A stretch of 64,000 nucleotides of DNA from Diphasiastrum complanatum (taxonomy: Eukaryota > Streptophyta > Lycopodiopsida > Lycopodiales > Lycopodiaceae): assembly GCA_029204225.1 (NCBI GenBank), contig CM055107.1:2345218-2409217 (forward strand), read 5' to 3'. Below are positions 47,541 through 57,945 of the stretch, in pieces. The notes beneath the pieces are model-generated. The model had not been told where the DNA came from, did no database searches, and saw nothing but the letters and a program-made list of their open reading frames with translations. Made by a program: the position numbers and the translations under genes. Every line of letters begins with the position of its first letter. Position 1 is the stretch's first letter.

Positions 47541-47715
47541 TACATGGATTATCCACGTTTTTTTTTTTGCATGTTGATAATGACATAAAATTAGTTAAAT
47601 AAATATATTTCTAAAGTGAAATATATTATAATTAGGCTATATTTTTTTTTCTAAAGTGAATTATATTATGATGAGGTTTTTTTTTTTTTTGCATGTTCAT
47701 AATGAATAATTTTCT
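47541..47715. other. AT-rich spacer
   Basis: Two imperfect copies of ctaaagtgaa(a/t)tatattat with poly-T tracts. Nothing else. Confidence 0.4.
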
Positions 47716-48715
47716 GACTGATGAGAGTATTTTTCGATTTCATATCTGAGATGTGCTGCTCCATTTTTTTTTTCTTATCCAGCATAGACTGGATCACTTG
47801 CACAAGGCTTGAGACCAAACCGAGAGCATCACCAGAATCTACTACTATGGAGGTGGTAGCAGCAGAAGGACCTGATGGTACTGTCCTTGGTTGGCATGGA
47901 ACGGGTGCCTGTAACTCTTCTTCTTAAAAGAGGTCCTCTTCTTCATAGCCCTCAGGCACTGTGGCATCGAACTGCTTTGGTGATTTGACAGCTTGCTCGA
48001 CCCGAAGTGTGGCTGGTGCGGCTTCAGCTTGAGGTTTCTGCGGTAGCTGGAATGAATCTTCAACACCAGTAATAGAATCATGGAATTGTTCGAATTTTCT
48101 TCCAGGGGATTGGAGTTCAAACGGCGCAGGACTCTAGAACATTTTGAAAAACTTTTGAAGTCCCAAGGGGGTCAGAATCATTGAACATATCCATAAAATA
48201 TTGCATGTTTGGAAAAACAGCTTTTGTGTGTGGGGGTGAGACGGCCTGGATAGCTGTGATGGGAATGGTAGCTCCAATGGTCACAAATTGTCTGTGAGAG
48301 GAAACAGAGGCGAGGGAAGCCTCAAAGGAAGGGGGGGGGAATATGGAGTTCAATGCGAACAACAACAGGGGGTGGAAGCGCAATTGACGATGTCTACCTA
48401 GTACGACGTCGTGACGCGGAAGGCGAGTTAGGAATGACGATCTCGCTGCGTGGACAATGCCGACTATGTGAACTAGAGGCCTGGTGAGATGACTCAGTCG
48501 GTGCTTCTTCATAAATAGAAAGCACAGAATCCAAACGAAACCCATGGATTTTATTTTCAAGGTGAGAGACTGCTAGGAGAGATAACAAGGGGCCAACAGC
48601 AAACTGCTGCTTGGTATTGCTCTTAATGGCTCGTTTGAGCTCACCAAAAACAGTCTTAAACCAATTATATGGTTCCAGAAGGGCCTTGGCTATCTTGAGT
48701 ATGACTCAACTATCC
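47716..48715 (-). pseudogene. Third E-like segment (unknown coiled-coil protein)
   Basis: Minus-strand frames read ILKIAKALLEPYNWFKTVFG, ELKRAIKSNTKQQFAVGPLL, AVSHLENKIHGFRLDSVLSI, then RSEIVIPNSPSASRRRTR. Following decayed frames match 10441-11396 (FMDMFNDSDPLGTSKVFQN against FMDMFDDSKLLGPDEIFE, and DSGDALGLVSSL). This copy extends further toward the N-terminus than the first. Function unknown; frames are broken. Confidence 0.5.
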
Positions 48716-48840
48716 TATGCAAGATTTGAAAAGTAATGCGGTCTTTCCTGAGGTTGCCAACCATCAGGAAATTATTAAGAAACTGAGCAGCGGCATGTAT
48801 GGCAAGCTCAGTAATGCACAACTAGAAAACTCTGTGTTTA

Positions 48841-49183
48841 TCCACGTAGAGTATCCACGCGAGACCCGACACTTAGTCGATTTTTTGAAATTTTGTTTGC
48901 GTGGAACATCCACGCGTGGATTATCCATGCCAAAAAAAATTTGAACACGCTTCTGGCCAGTCCACCGGTGTTTTTTTGACACGGCGTTGAAAACTTTATG
49001 CGCGTGGATTATCCATGCATGGATAATCCATGCAAAATTGAATTTTGAAAATTCCGACAAATGTTTGGGAGGGAAGGTTGGAGGCGCCGAAAAGCAATTT
49101 TGACGTGGATAATCCACATCCACAGGTGGATTATCCACGCAAATTTCAGTTTGTTTATCGGACCAGACCGGATATCTTCTAAT
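48841..49183. repeat. Palindrome-rich repeat P, copy 2
   Basis: 48886-49183 matches P copy 1 in the same orientation, including ccagtccaccggtgtttttt and ggagggaaggttgg. It has more dyads (around 48905, 49003 and 49101) and lacks about 23 bp near its right end. The lead-in 48841-48870 carries two further tatccacg words. Copies 1 and 2 flank the E-like segment as direct repeats. Confidence 0.75.
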
Positions 49184-49445
49184 GGCACTCTACCTAATCT
49201 CATATCCGAGATCATTTGATATGGATTGAGAGCTCCATACTTTGAGAGATTATCAAGAGATGGTGATTTTGGCAAGTTTGCTCTTTAATGAGGACTTGAT
49301 GAATGATGAATGTGATATTTTTTGTGTCTAATGAATAGATCTGAATCTGAACAAAGTATTATACTTTCCACGTGTGTGACAGGATGTGAAGATCAATTAT
49401 TTCTAGTTTTATTGTGGTGTTCAAAAGCCTTTGCCAATTAGATGC
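49184..49445. other. Unassigned spacer
   Basis: Under 300 bp, no recognised feature. The part next to 49446 may be further LTR of copia J that is missing from the other arm. Confidence 0.4.
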
Positions 49446-50052
49446 AAAATAGGTTGAATTGTGTGCTAGTTATCTATCTATTAGATATAAGTGAAACCTT
49501 TGATGCTTTTTCAAGATTTTAGTATCCAAATGAGGTGATTTTAACATGGTATCAGAGCCCAAATGCAACCATCAAGGCTCAAATACAAGGAGGAGAGAAG
49601 CAATTACAAGTTGATGATTGCTTAATTTTTATTGTTCTTATGCCTACCTTAAGTTTGATGATGTTCCTTCAAGTGTGAATGAAACTGTAGCAACAAAAGA
49701 GTGATTTGATGTATTGAAAAGTGAGGTGAGTACATGATGCATTGTTTGAGATACTTGTAAAATTATTGATCCTCCATCAAATAAACAAAATGTTAATTTT
49801 TGCAAATGGGTCTTTAAGATCAAGCTTAATCAAGATGGTAGTGTGAACAATTATAAAACAAGACTAGTTGCCAAGGGATATGCTCAATTCAAGGGGATTG
49901 ACTATGATGAAACACTTGATTTTGTCATAGTTTGTGGTGGTGATTTCATTAACTCACATGTTTTTAGTGATTTATTGCCTTTGCAGCATTTGTTAAAAAA
50001 TGAGAATTTTCTTGGAACATGAAGCCGTACATCTATCTTCACCGACATTATC
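49446..50052 (+). repeat. Right arm of the large inverted repeat: copia J remnant
   Basis: LTR end 49446-49546 (gaggtgattttaaca), primer-binding site TGGTATCAGAGCCC at 49547-49560, then a deleted internal region with [20 protein letters not shown] and [18 protein letters not shown] (about 49800-49910). Same truncated structure as the left arm but in plus orientation, so both arms share the same internal deletions. Confidence 0.8.
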
Positions 50053-50163
50053 TACATACAACTAGTAATTCTTGACATTTACATGATATACTACAATGGC
50101 TATAATTATTCTTTGACATATACTTTCTTTAATAGTGATTGATAGTATCCATTTGTTGGGCAG

Positions 50164-50693
50164 GCTTTCAAACGACTGGAGAAAATGCTTGTTTTTTGTG
50201 CGGGCCAAATCTTGTGGGAAGATACTCTCTTAGTCTCAAAAAAGTGGTTTATGAAAATCATCATAAATACTTGCATGAAGGCCATCCATTCAAAGACACT
50301 CATAGAAGAGGTTTTGGAGGAAGACTTGGGAGAGAGATGCCTCCAAAGAGGATGTCCGTGAAAGATTGGCGAATACTATGGGAGGAATCTCAAGCAAAGC
50401 CAATCGATGGTATGAAAAAATTATCTATATTTCATCGATTAAAATATTGGAATAACCTTTTGATTAATCACCTACTTGATCCCATGCACATATTTAAAAA
50501 TGTGGGTGAATCTATTTGGAAACACTTGATTGGTGAAAAAGATACCATTGCTGCAAGGTGCAATCTAAAAGAATCAAACACCAAAAAAGAATATTGGATA
50601 AAGGATGGTGAAGATCATGCTCTAAAAGTACCTTGGACATTCACTAAGGAGGAGCTTGACCATGTGCGCTCCATTATTCATGACATTAGAACA
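50164..50693 (+). pseudogene. CACTA transposase TNP2-type, 5' part
   Basis: An exon opens after gttgggcag (50155-50163). It reads ENACFLCGPNLVGRYSLSLK, VVYENHHKYLHEGHPFKD, IFHRLKYWNNLLINHLLDPM, HIFKNVGESIWKHLIGEKD and ends HDIRT at the H LTR. This is the core of the TNP2 transposase family of CACTA elements, which cut and paste DNA at the element ends. The missing next codons (PTGFAHS) are found at 44559, after a repeated gaaca. Upstream exons were not found. Confidence 0.8.
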
Positions 50694-51094
50694 TGTCGTA
50701 CTATACCAACATGGTTAATATAGATTTTATAATAAATAATGTCGTTCCCACAGAGGACAACATTAGAAAGTTATGTTTCTGGTACAATTATGGCAAGTGG
50801 TTTCGAGGGTTATTTTGGTTGTCGACAGACATTAAAAAGTAACCAATATTACTTGTATTTGGGATGGGTAGTGTTAATAAATTCAGAACAACAATCTCGT
50901 CTCTATCGAATTGGATGAAGCGCGTTCTACAGATGAGATGTTATAAGAGAAATACAGTGGTAATACACTCTGGCTGATTAAGGTGTCAACAGAGAATCGA
51001 GAATTGTTCGATGTATTCGCTACTGTGCAGACAATTAATTAATCACGTTCGCGAACTATTCGTTTCTAGACAGAAGTCCTCAACAACTAAAGTC

Positions 51095-51750
51095 TGTGAA
51101 AAATACAGATCCTAAGTGGATCTAAACTCCAAGATCATTGGCTTGAATGCTTGCACTCCAAACTACATAAGCTAGGAATTGGCAACACATTCTATGCTAC
51201 CTAGAATGCAAAGAACTTGATCAAAAAGCATTTATCACAAATGGAAACTTCCATAGACATCAAGTGCGGCCCAAAATAGCATTATACAGTCCATAATACA
51301 TCAGCCTATCACTTTTGGAAAGCACCTAAGATCATACACAATAGCTTGAAGACAATACACACAACAATGCTCTCAATGGAGGAAGAAACAATGACAATGA
51401 TCTATTGATCTCAATGAAGCATACAAAAGGTTTCTCCAACCTGTTCTCCACGACTTCTCTACTATTTATGGATGAGGAAGATGACTCTCTCTCCTCTCTC
51501 TAGAAGGTACTTGACCCTAGATATTCCCTATATAGGAAAAATAGCTAAAAAATGGCTTATATGACCAAAATACATCAAAATGGTCTCATTTTGAAGGGTA
51601 TGAAGTTTGACACTTCATCATACTGAAAAAATACAGTAAATAAAAACATTGTGGCCTGGTTCACACGTGTGAAACTCCAGAACCAAAACTATTTACAATT
51701 TTAGCCAATTTAGGCCTCAAACTAGCTAGGAAATGTTGACAATTTTCACA
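51095..51750 (-). repeat. 3' LTR of copia M
   Basis: 656 bp; minus strand starts TGTGAAAATTGTCAAC and ends TTTTTCACA. The last codons and stop of gag-pol overlap its first five bases. It contains ccctatataggaaaa near 51525, a possible TATA region. Confidence 0.95.
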
Positions 51751-54700
51751 CTCCCTCTTCAACATTGGATGCTAGTTTCAACATAGTCTTTGAGCACATT
51801 CCAAGATTAGATCTATGCATTAAATATAGGTCCTTTCCCAATGGTTTGGTGAAGATATCAGCCACACACTCCTTTGAAGAGACATGTTGAAGCTCCACCT
51901 CTTTGGCAATGACTTGATCTCTCACAAAATGGTGAGCAATCTCAATGTGCTTGCTCCTTGCATGAAAAACAGGATTGCTTGCCAAGCTTTGGGCTGAAAG
52001 GTTATCACAAAGTATGATTGGAGTCTTCTCTGGTTCCAGCAAGTGAATATCCAATAACATCCTCTTGATCCAAAGAATCTCCTTGGTGCATGTTGTTAAT
52101 GCCTTGTACTCGGCTTCGGTGGAAGATAGAGAGATAGTTGGTTGCTTCTTTGATAGCCATGAGACCACTCCATCTCCAAGATAGATTGCAAAGGCACTTG
52201 TTGACTTCCTATCCATTTGATCACCTGCAAAATCTGAATCTGAAAATCCACAAAGGTTAGGTGTAGTACCTCCATACAAGATGCCAAAATCTCTAGATCC
52301 CGAGATGTATCTAAGTACTCTCTTTCCTAGCTTCCAATGAGCCTCACTAGGATCTTGCATAAATTGACTTAGTTTACCAACCACAAAGCTTAGATCAGGT
52401 CTTGTGATGGTTAACCATATAAGAGATCCTATTAGCTTTCTATAGAGAGTAATGTCCTTGAAGGATCTTTCATTACTTCTTGTAGTTAGCTTTACATTTG
52501 ATTCCATAGGAGTAGAAACAACTTTACAATCTTCCATATGAAACCTTTTTAGAATAGAGTTAACATACTTTTCTTGACATATGAATGTAGATTTAGAAGT
52601 TCTAATAATCTCTATTCCTAAGATATAATGAAGTTTACCAAGATCTTGAATTTCAAACTCTCTTTTGAGTGCCATCTTGATTTCATCTATATCTAGATTG
52701 TTACCACCACTTAAGATAATGTCATCAACATAGATCAAAAGTAAAGTGATATCATTTTCATTCAATCTAAAGTAGAGAGAATGATCATACTCACTCATAA
52801 CAAAGTTTTGAGAAAGTAAGAAGGAATTGAGCTTAGCATACCAACTCCTTGGTGCTTGCTTTAGCCCATACAAACTCTTTTGGAGATAGCACACATGATT
52901 AGGCTCATCATGTGAAACATAGCCCTCGGGTTGCTCCATGTAAATATCTTCTTCAAGATCACCATTCAAGAAGGCATTAGTAACATCCATTTGCCACATA
53001 TCCCAATCATAAAGAGTTGCAAGAGAGATTAGGATTCGAATAGTTACCATCTTTGCCACGGGTGCAAAGGTCTCATCATAGTCAATACCATATTCTTGAG
53101 CATACCCCTTTGCCACCAACCTTGCCTTGTACTTGTTGATTGATCCATCTTGATTTGTCTTGATCTTGAAGATCCACTTACAACCAATTGCCTTCTTGTC
53201 CTTTGGAAGCTTTACCAACCTCCATGTGTTGCTTTTGATGAGTGCTTGATGCTCATGATCCATGGCTTGGATCCATTCCTTCTTTTGAATTGCTTCACCT
53301 ACACAAGTTGGTTCATCAAAAGAGGTAAGAAAAGCAAAGTTAGAGTTGTCCACCACTTGCTTTCCTTTTTCATCATAGGTTAGCCTTGATGGCTTAGCCC
53401 TTTGCCTTTGAGTCTTCCTTGAAGTTTGCTTTGGAGTGGCATCTCCATCTTCATCCAAGACATCTTGCACATCATGATGATTAGTAGGCACATCAACATC
53501 AACATCAACAACATTGGAAACATTCTCTTCATGAAAGATGACATCTTTACTTATGACAACTTTCTTTGTAGAAGGAATGTACACTTTGTAAGCCTTGCTT
53601 ACTTCACTATAGCCAACAAACACACCCTTCTTTAATGAAGGATCTTCTTTAGTTCTATCATCAAGTGTGATATTGACAAAACATGTACATCCAAAGATCC
53701 TACAATGCTTGACACTCGGCCTTCTACCATAAAGAACCTCATGAGGAGTTTTACCATCCAAGGAAGCACTTGTCCATCTATTACATAGATAGTTAGCACA
53801 TGCTAAAGCTTCCCCCCAAAAAGACTTAGCAAGATTAGCATGTAGTCTCATTGCCTTGGCACATTCACAAAGGGTTCTATTCTTCCTCTCGGCCACTCCA
53901 TTCTGTTGTGGAGTCCTAGGACTAGACATCTCCCTCTTAATCCCATGTGCTATACAAAAGTCTTTGAACCTATTTGAGGTGTATTCCCCTCCATTATCAG
54001 ATCTTAAGCATTTGATCTTTGTATTGAATTGGTTTTCCATTTCATTCTTGAACTTGACAAATGCAGCAAACACTTCATCCTTACTTTTAAGAAGATAGAT
54101 CCAAGTATACCTACTAAAGTCATCAATGAAAGTTGCATACATCTTTGCCCCACCATTGCTAGTTGTACTAGAAGAATGAATATCAGAATGCACAAGTTGA
54201 AAAGCTTCTTTAGATCTAGAAGTAGATCTAGAATAAGCAAGTCTATGAGATTTGGACAAGGCACAATGTTCACAAACACTATTGTTTGCAACAAGACTTT
54301 TAGGGAGACCAAGAACAAGCTCTTTCTTTGCCATTACCTCCAAAGATTTGAAGTTGGGATGGCCCAACCTCTTGTGCCAAACTTCTTGGTTTGTCAATTG
54401 CTCCCTAGCCATACATCCTTCATGATTAGAGATCACACATGCATCAAGCTTGAAAAGTTTACCATGCCTCCTACCTTGAGCAATCAAGGATCCACATTTA
54501 CTTATCAAACATGCATCTCCAATGAACTCCACATCAAGTCCTTTGTCAATCATTTGACTTACACTAAGCAAATTCTTAGTGATTGAAGGAATGTACAAAA
54601 CATTTTCAAGATTTGCTTTCCTATTTGTTGAAAGGGAAATAGGAATAGTGCCTATGCCTTTGATGTCACATTGACCATCATTTGCAGTGTAGATGATGTT

Positions 54701-55699
54701 ACCTTCTCCCTCATAAGACAATAAGGATGTACAGTATTCCTTATGTCTTGTCATGTGAGATGAGGCTCCACTATCAATCCACCAAGGATCATTATAATCT
54801 ATGTTGGCTAACAAACTTGAAGTCATAACAAGTGATTCACATGTGTTATGTTCTTCCTCATCTATTGTAAGATTTCCTTGCCTCTCTCCTTGCTCTCTTT
54901 TCTTCTTATAACATTCATTTGCAAAATGACCTTTTATCCCACAATAAAAGCACTTGAACTTTGACTTATTGTTCTTAGTAGAAGAGGAAGAGGAAGAGTG
55001 ATCATCATGATCAAAGTTACCACCTTTGGACCATTTCCCTTTGCCTTTACCTTTGCCCTTGAATTTGCCTTTTGTGAAGAAAGCCTCTTCACCTCCACCT
55101 TGCAAGGATGCACCATCAAGCTTTGATTGCAACCTATGTTCTTCAGCCAATAAGATTTCTTGCAAGTCAACCACACTTGGCAAGACTCTTTGAATGACAA
55201 AACTTTGCACAAGGTTAGCATGTTCATTTAGCAAACCATTCAACATAACTTGGACTATTTCACCATCTTTTATGTTCTCATCAATGCATGCTAAATCATC
55301 ACTTAGGGACTTAACTCTCAAGATAAATGCATGAGCACTTTCACCCTCTCTTTGCCTACTAGAAAATATTTGTCTCCTTAGGGTCAATACCCTAGATGTG
55401 GACTTTGATTCAAAGAGCTTCTTTAAGGCATTCCATGCCTCACTTGCACTTTGACACTTTCCAACTTCCTTGAGAAGTTCATTTGTAACATTCATTTTAA
55501 TGATATGAAGAGCCCTTTTGGCCTTCTTATCAAACCTTTGTTGCTCTTGAAGTGTGAGAGGTCTCTCTTCAATTTCTGCAACTATGTCCATGAGTTCATT
55601 CAACTCAAGTAAGGACTCCATCCTCACTTTCCAAGTAGAGTAGTTTGATGAACTCAACCTTTCACTAGACTCTAGCATGATCCCACCATTGGAAGCCAT
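51746..55699 (-). CDS. Copia M gag-pol polyprotein, complete (1317 aa)
   Basis: One frame from MASNGGIMLESSERLSSSNY to VEEGV. Order with rough residues: UBN2-type gag 1-200; basic GKGKGK stretch about 210-225; zinc knuckle CFYCGIKGHFANEC about 249-262; protease DSGA about 306; pre-integrase HKRLGHPN about 441; integrase core D about 503 (VHSDIHSSS), D about 565 (RSDNGGEY), E about 605 (PQQNGVAERKNR); reverse transcriptase about 810-1055 with YVDDI about 988; RNase H about 1150-1285 (DSDFAGD, SSTEAEY, ADIFTKPLGKDL). Every catalytic residue expected for copia is present and no stop interrupts it. Gag and pol share one frame, as is usual for plant copia, so their ratio must be set after transcription. 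The start is the first methionine before the gag domain. Confidence 0.95.
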   Translation of the reverse strand: MASNGGIMLESSERLSSSNYSTWKVRMESLLELNELMDIVAEIEERPLTLQEQQRFDKKAKRALHIIKMNVTNELLKEVGKCQSASEAWNALKKLFESKSTSRVLTLRRQIFSSRQREGESAHAFILRVKSLSDDLACIDENIKDGEIVQVMLNGLLNEHANLVQSFVIQRVLPSVVDLQEILLAEEHRLQSKLDGASLQGGGEEAFFTKGKFKGKGKGKGKWSKGGNFDHDDHSSSSSSTKNNKSKFKCFYCGIKGHFANECYKKKREQGERQGNLTIDEEEHNTCESLVMTSSLLANIDYNDPWWIDSGASSHMTRHKEYCTSLLSYEGEGNIIYTANDGQCDIKGIGTIPISLSTNRKANLENVLYIPSITKNLLSVSQMIDKGLDVEFIGDACLISKCGSLIAQGRRHGKLFKLDACVISNHEGCMAREQLTNQEVWHKRLGHPNFKSLEVMAKKELVLGLPKSLVANNSVCEHCALSKSHRLAYSRSTSRSKEAFQLVHSDIHSSSTTSNGGAKMYATFIDDFSRYTWIYLLKSKDEVFAAFVKFKNEMENQFNTKIKCLRSDNGGEYTSNRFKDFCIAHGIKREMSSPRTPQQNGVAERKNRTLCECAKAMRLHANLAKSFWGEALACANYLCNRWTSASLDGKTPHEVLYGRRPSVKHCRIFGCTCFVNITLDDRTKEDPSLKKGVFVGYSEVSKAYKVYIPSTKKVVISKDVIFHEENVSNVVDVDVDVPTNHHDVQDVLDEDGDATPKQTSRKTQRQRAKPSRLTYDEKGKQVVDNSNFAFLTSFDEPTCVGEAIQKKEWIQAMDHEHQALIKSNTWRLVKLPKDKKAIGCKWIFKIKTNQDGSINKYKARLVAKGYAQEYGIDYDETFAPVAKMVTIRILISLATLYDWDMWQMDVTNAFLNGDLEEDIYMEQPEGYVSHDEPNHVCYLQKSLYGLKQAPRSWYAKLNSFLLSQNFVMSEYDHSLYFRLNENDITLLLIYVDDIILSGGNNLDIDEIKMALKREFEIQDLGKLHYILGIEIIRTSKSTFICQEKYVNSILKRFHMEDCKVVSTPMESNVKLTTRSNERSFKDITLYRKLIGSLIWLTITRPDLSFVVGKLSQFMQDPSEAHWKLGKRVLRYISGSRDFGILYGGTTPNLCGFSDSDFAGDQMDRKSTSAFAIYLGDGVVSWLSKKQPTISLSSTEAEYKALTTCTKEILWIKRMLLDIHLLEPEKTPIILCDNLSAQSLASNPVFHARSKHIEIAHHFVRDQVIAKEVELQHVSSKECVADIFTKPLGKDLYLMHRSNLGMCSKTMLKLASNVEEGV
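51751..51763 (-). other. Polypurine tract of copia M
   Basis: Minus strand TTGAAGAGGGAG directly before the LTR. It also encodes the final residues (VEEGV) of gag-pol, a tight overlap of coding and replication signals. Confidence 0.9.
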
Positions 55700-56859
55700 G
55701 ATTCTAATGTTTCTTCAACTTTTAGGTTCTGTCCTAAAGCACTTAGCACTCACTTTTCTCTCAACAAATGATAGATAAAGAGATCTATGAAGATTTAGGA
55801 CCCTAAAACACTTCTATCTTGAACCTAGATGGTTTCCAAGCATAGAAAGGAAGATTGAAACACATGCAACACTTTGCACACACTAAGAATGGATTACAAA
55901 ATCAAACCAACCTGAACACACTCTTGCTTAAGCTCTCAAACTTTCCAGCAAGTGACCAAATCAAGTTATGGTGTGAAGAGTTACTTGCATTCTTAGAAAA
56001 TACCCAAAACTAGGATGCCAAGATTACCTAGTAATGAACAAACTTGATCAACATATGATCAACACACTAAGATATTGATTCAACCTGTAAAACCACATGT
56101 AAACCACACTTCTAAAAGTTTATAAACTCCAGCAAGTGATAAATACAAGATTTAGAGGTGAATGAATGAGCACACTTAGTGAATCACAAGACTAGCTTCA
56201 CTATCTTGTCAAATCTTGGTGTTTAGATGTAGATCTAAGATCACTTCACATGAGAATGTTCCTCAACCTGTTAAGAACCTGAAAACACACTTGCATAATG
56301 GTTAACACCTTCCAGCAAATGCTCCAATCAAATTACATAAGGAGAGTTACTTACATGCTCAACAAAGTACACCAAAATTTATGCCAAAATTGATGACAAT
56401 CTTTACAATATGCTCTTCACAATGGAGCTTGCAATATGTTCACCCAAAAAAGGGGATCTTTCATCAAAATGGGAGCTTTGCTCAGCCTTTAGGAGAATTA
56501 CAACTCACTCAAAAGAGCATTTGTCATCCACTTAAGGAGAAGTTTCATCCACTTAAGGAGAGTGTTCATCCAAGAATGGAGATTGTCAACAATAGGATTG
56601 AAAAGAACATTGTTAGTATTGAATATGCACAAGCCTCACAATCACAAATGATTAGGTGTTATGATCTGATCCAAAATAGTTTCTTTTCAGCCTCTGATCT
56701 TCAATAGACCTGAAATATGCTTTTGATCCACAAGTTCAACTCACAAAACAAAGGTTAGTAAGATTTGATCAACAAAGCAATGCAAAATCATGCTAGAACT
56801 TGATCAAACATCCAAATATCACCAAAAATGGAATACTTACTGTAAATAGAAGCCAACCA
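55700..56859 (-). other. Leader of copia M
   Basis: 1.16 kb between primer-binding site and gag. It contains imperfect repeats (ccagcaagtga and ccagcaaatgct words near 55950, 56133 and 56320; catccacttaaggagaa near 56530-56570). A 108-codon frame on the opposite strand (56381-56707) is made largely of these repeats and has no domain. Confidence 0.7.
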
Positions 56860-56871
56860 GTTCTGATACCA
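56860..56871 (-). other. Primer-binding site of copia M
   Basis: Minus strand TGGTATCAGAAC immediately after the LTR, matching the initiator methionine tRNA type with one change from TGGTATCAGAGC. Confidence 0.9.
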
Positions 56872-57527
56872 TGTGAAAAATACAGATCCTAAGTGGATCT
56901 AAACTCCAAGATCATTGGCTTGAATGCTTGCACTCCAAACTACATAAGCTAGGAATTGGCAACACATTCTATGCTACCTAGAATGCAAAGAACTTGATCA
57001 AAAAGCATTTATCACAAATGGAAACTTCCATAGACATCAAGTGCGGCCCAAAATAGCATTATACAGTCCATAATACATCAGCCTATCACTTTTGGAAAGC
57101 ACCTAAGATCATACACAATAGCTTGAAGACAATACACACAACAATGCTCTCAATGGAGGAAGAAACAATGACAATGATCTATTGATCTCAATGAAGCATA
57201 CAAAAGGTTTCTCCAACCTGTTCTCCACGACTTCTCTACTATTTATGGATGAGGAAGATGACTCTCTCTCCTCTCTCTAGAAGGTACTTGACCCTAGATA
57301 TTCCCTATATAGGAAAAATAGCTAAAAAATGGCTTATATGACCAAAATACATCAAAATGGTCTCATTTTGAAGGGTATGAAGTTTGACACTTCATCATAC
57401 TGAAAAAATACAGTAAATAAAAACATTGTGGCCTGGTTCACACGTGTGAAACTCCAGAACCAAAACTATTTACAATTTTAGCCAATTTAGGCCTCAAACT
57501 AGCTAGGAAATGTTGACAATTTTCACA
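56872..57527 (-). repeat. 5' LTR of copia M
   Basis: 656 bp, the same by eye as 51095-51750. It would carry the promoter for the full-length RNA. Confidence 0.95.
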
Positions 57528-57945
57528 AAGTCCAACTTAATGGTTAAAGAGCACGAAGAGTTTTAAAATACGTTAGAAACTTATGTCAATGCCAATCAGG
57601 AAGACAGATCAGAGACTTAATTATTCATACAGGGACTGTCATCTCATATGTACACATACATCTTTATTCAATGACCGTGCTAGACTGTACCAAAGGTAGT
57701 TGTTATTCGAGTGCCGAAAAGAAAGTATTCGTGACAAACGAATAAGATGGTTTAAAGACAGTTCTTTAGAGCATGCTTTATGGAAACACAACAAACGACT
57801 GTAATGCACTAGAGCGTCTGTCTGATTAGAGAGAAATTCATGAAATGCATGAGAGATTGTTAGCAGACTTCAGATCACTCACACTCAGCAGTGCGGAGAA
57901 CAGAGATAAGAGAGAATAACTCACAGAACTCTATTCAATTCTTCT

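Larger units (their letters stand above)
51095..57527 (-). mobile_element. Intact copia element M, TSD aagtc
   Basis: 6433 bp, flanked by aagtc at 51090-51094 and 57528-57532. LTRs are 656 bp each and read the same throughout when compared line by line. Primer-binding site, polypurine tract and one uninterrupted gag-pol frame are all in place. Every part needed for movement by itself is visible. It is the youngest insertion in the window, sitting in H LTR copy 3. Confidence 0.95.
50694..57945 (-). repeat. H LTR copy 3, split by copia M and 3'-truncated
   Basis: Pieces are 50694-51094 and 57533-57945. The left end TGTCGTACTATACC follows HDIRT codons and the duplicated gaaca. The right piece runs to about 57945 (ctctattcaattcttct), where H homology stops some 430 bp before the normal LTR end. 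Likely the partner LTR of copy 2. Confidence 0.8.

Noticed and set aside
56381..56707. 108-codon plus-strand frame in the leader of copia M
   Set aside because: It is antisense to the element, made of short leader repeats (HPLKEKFHPLKESVHP) and has no domain. I consider it chance.
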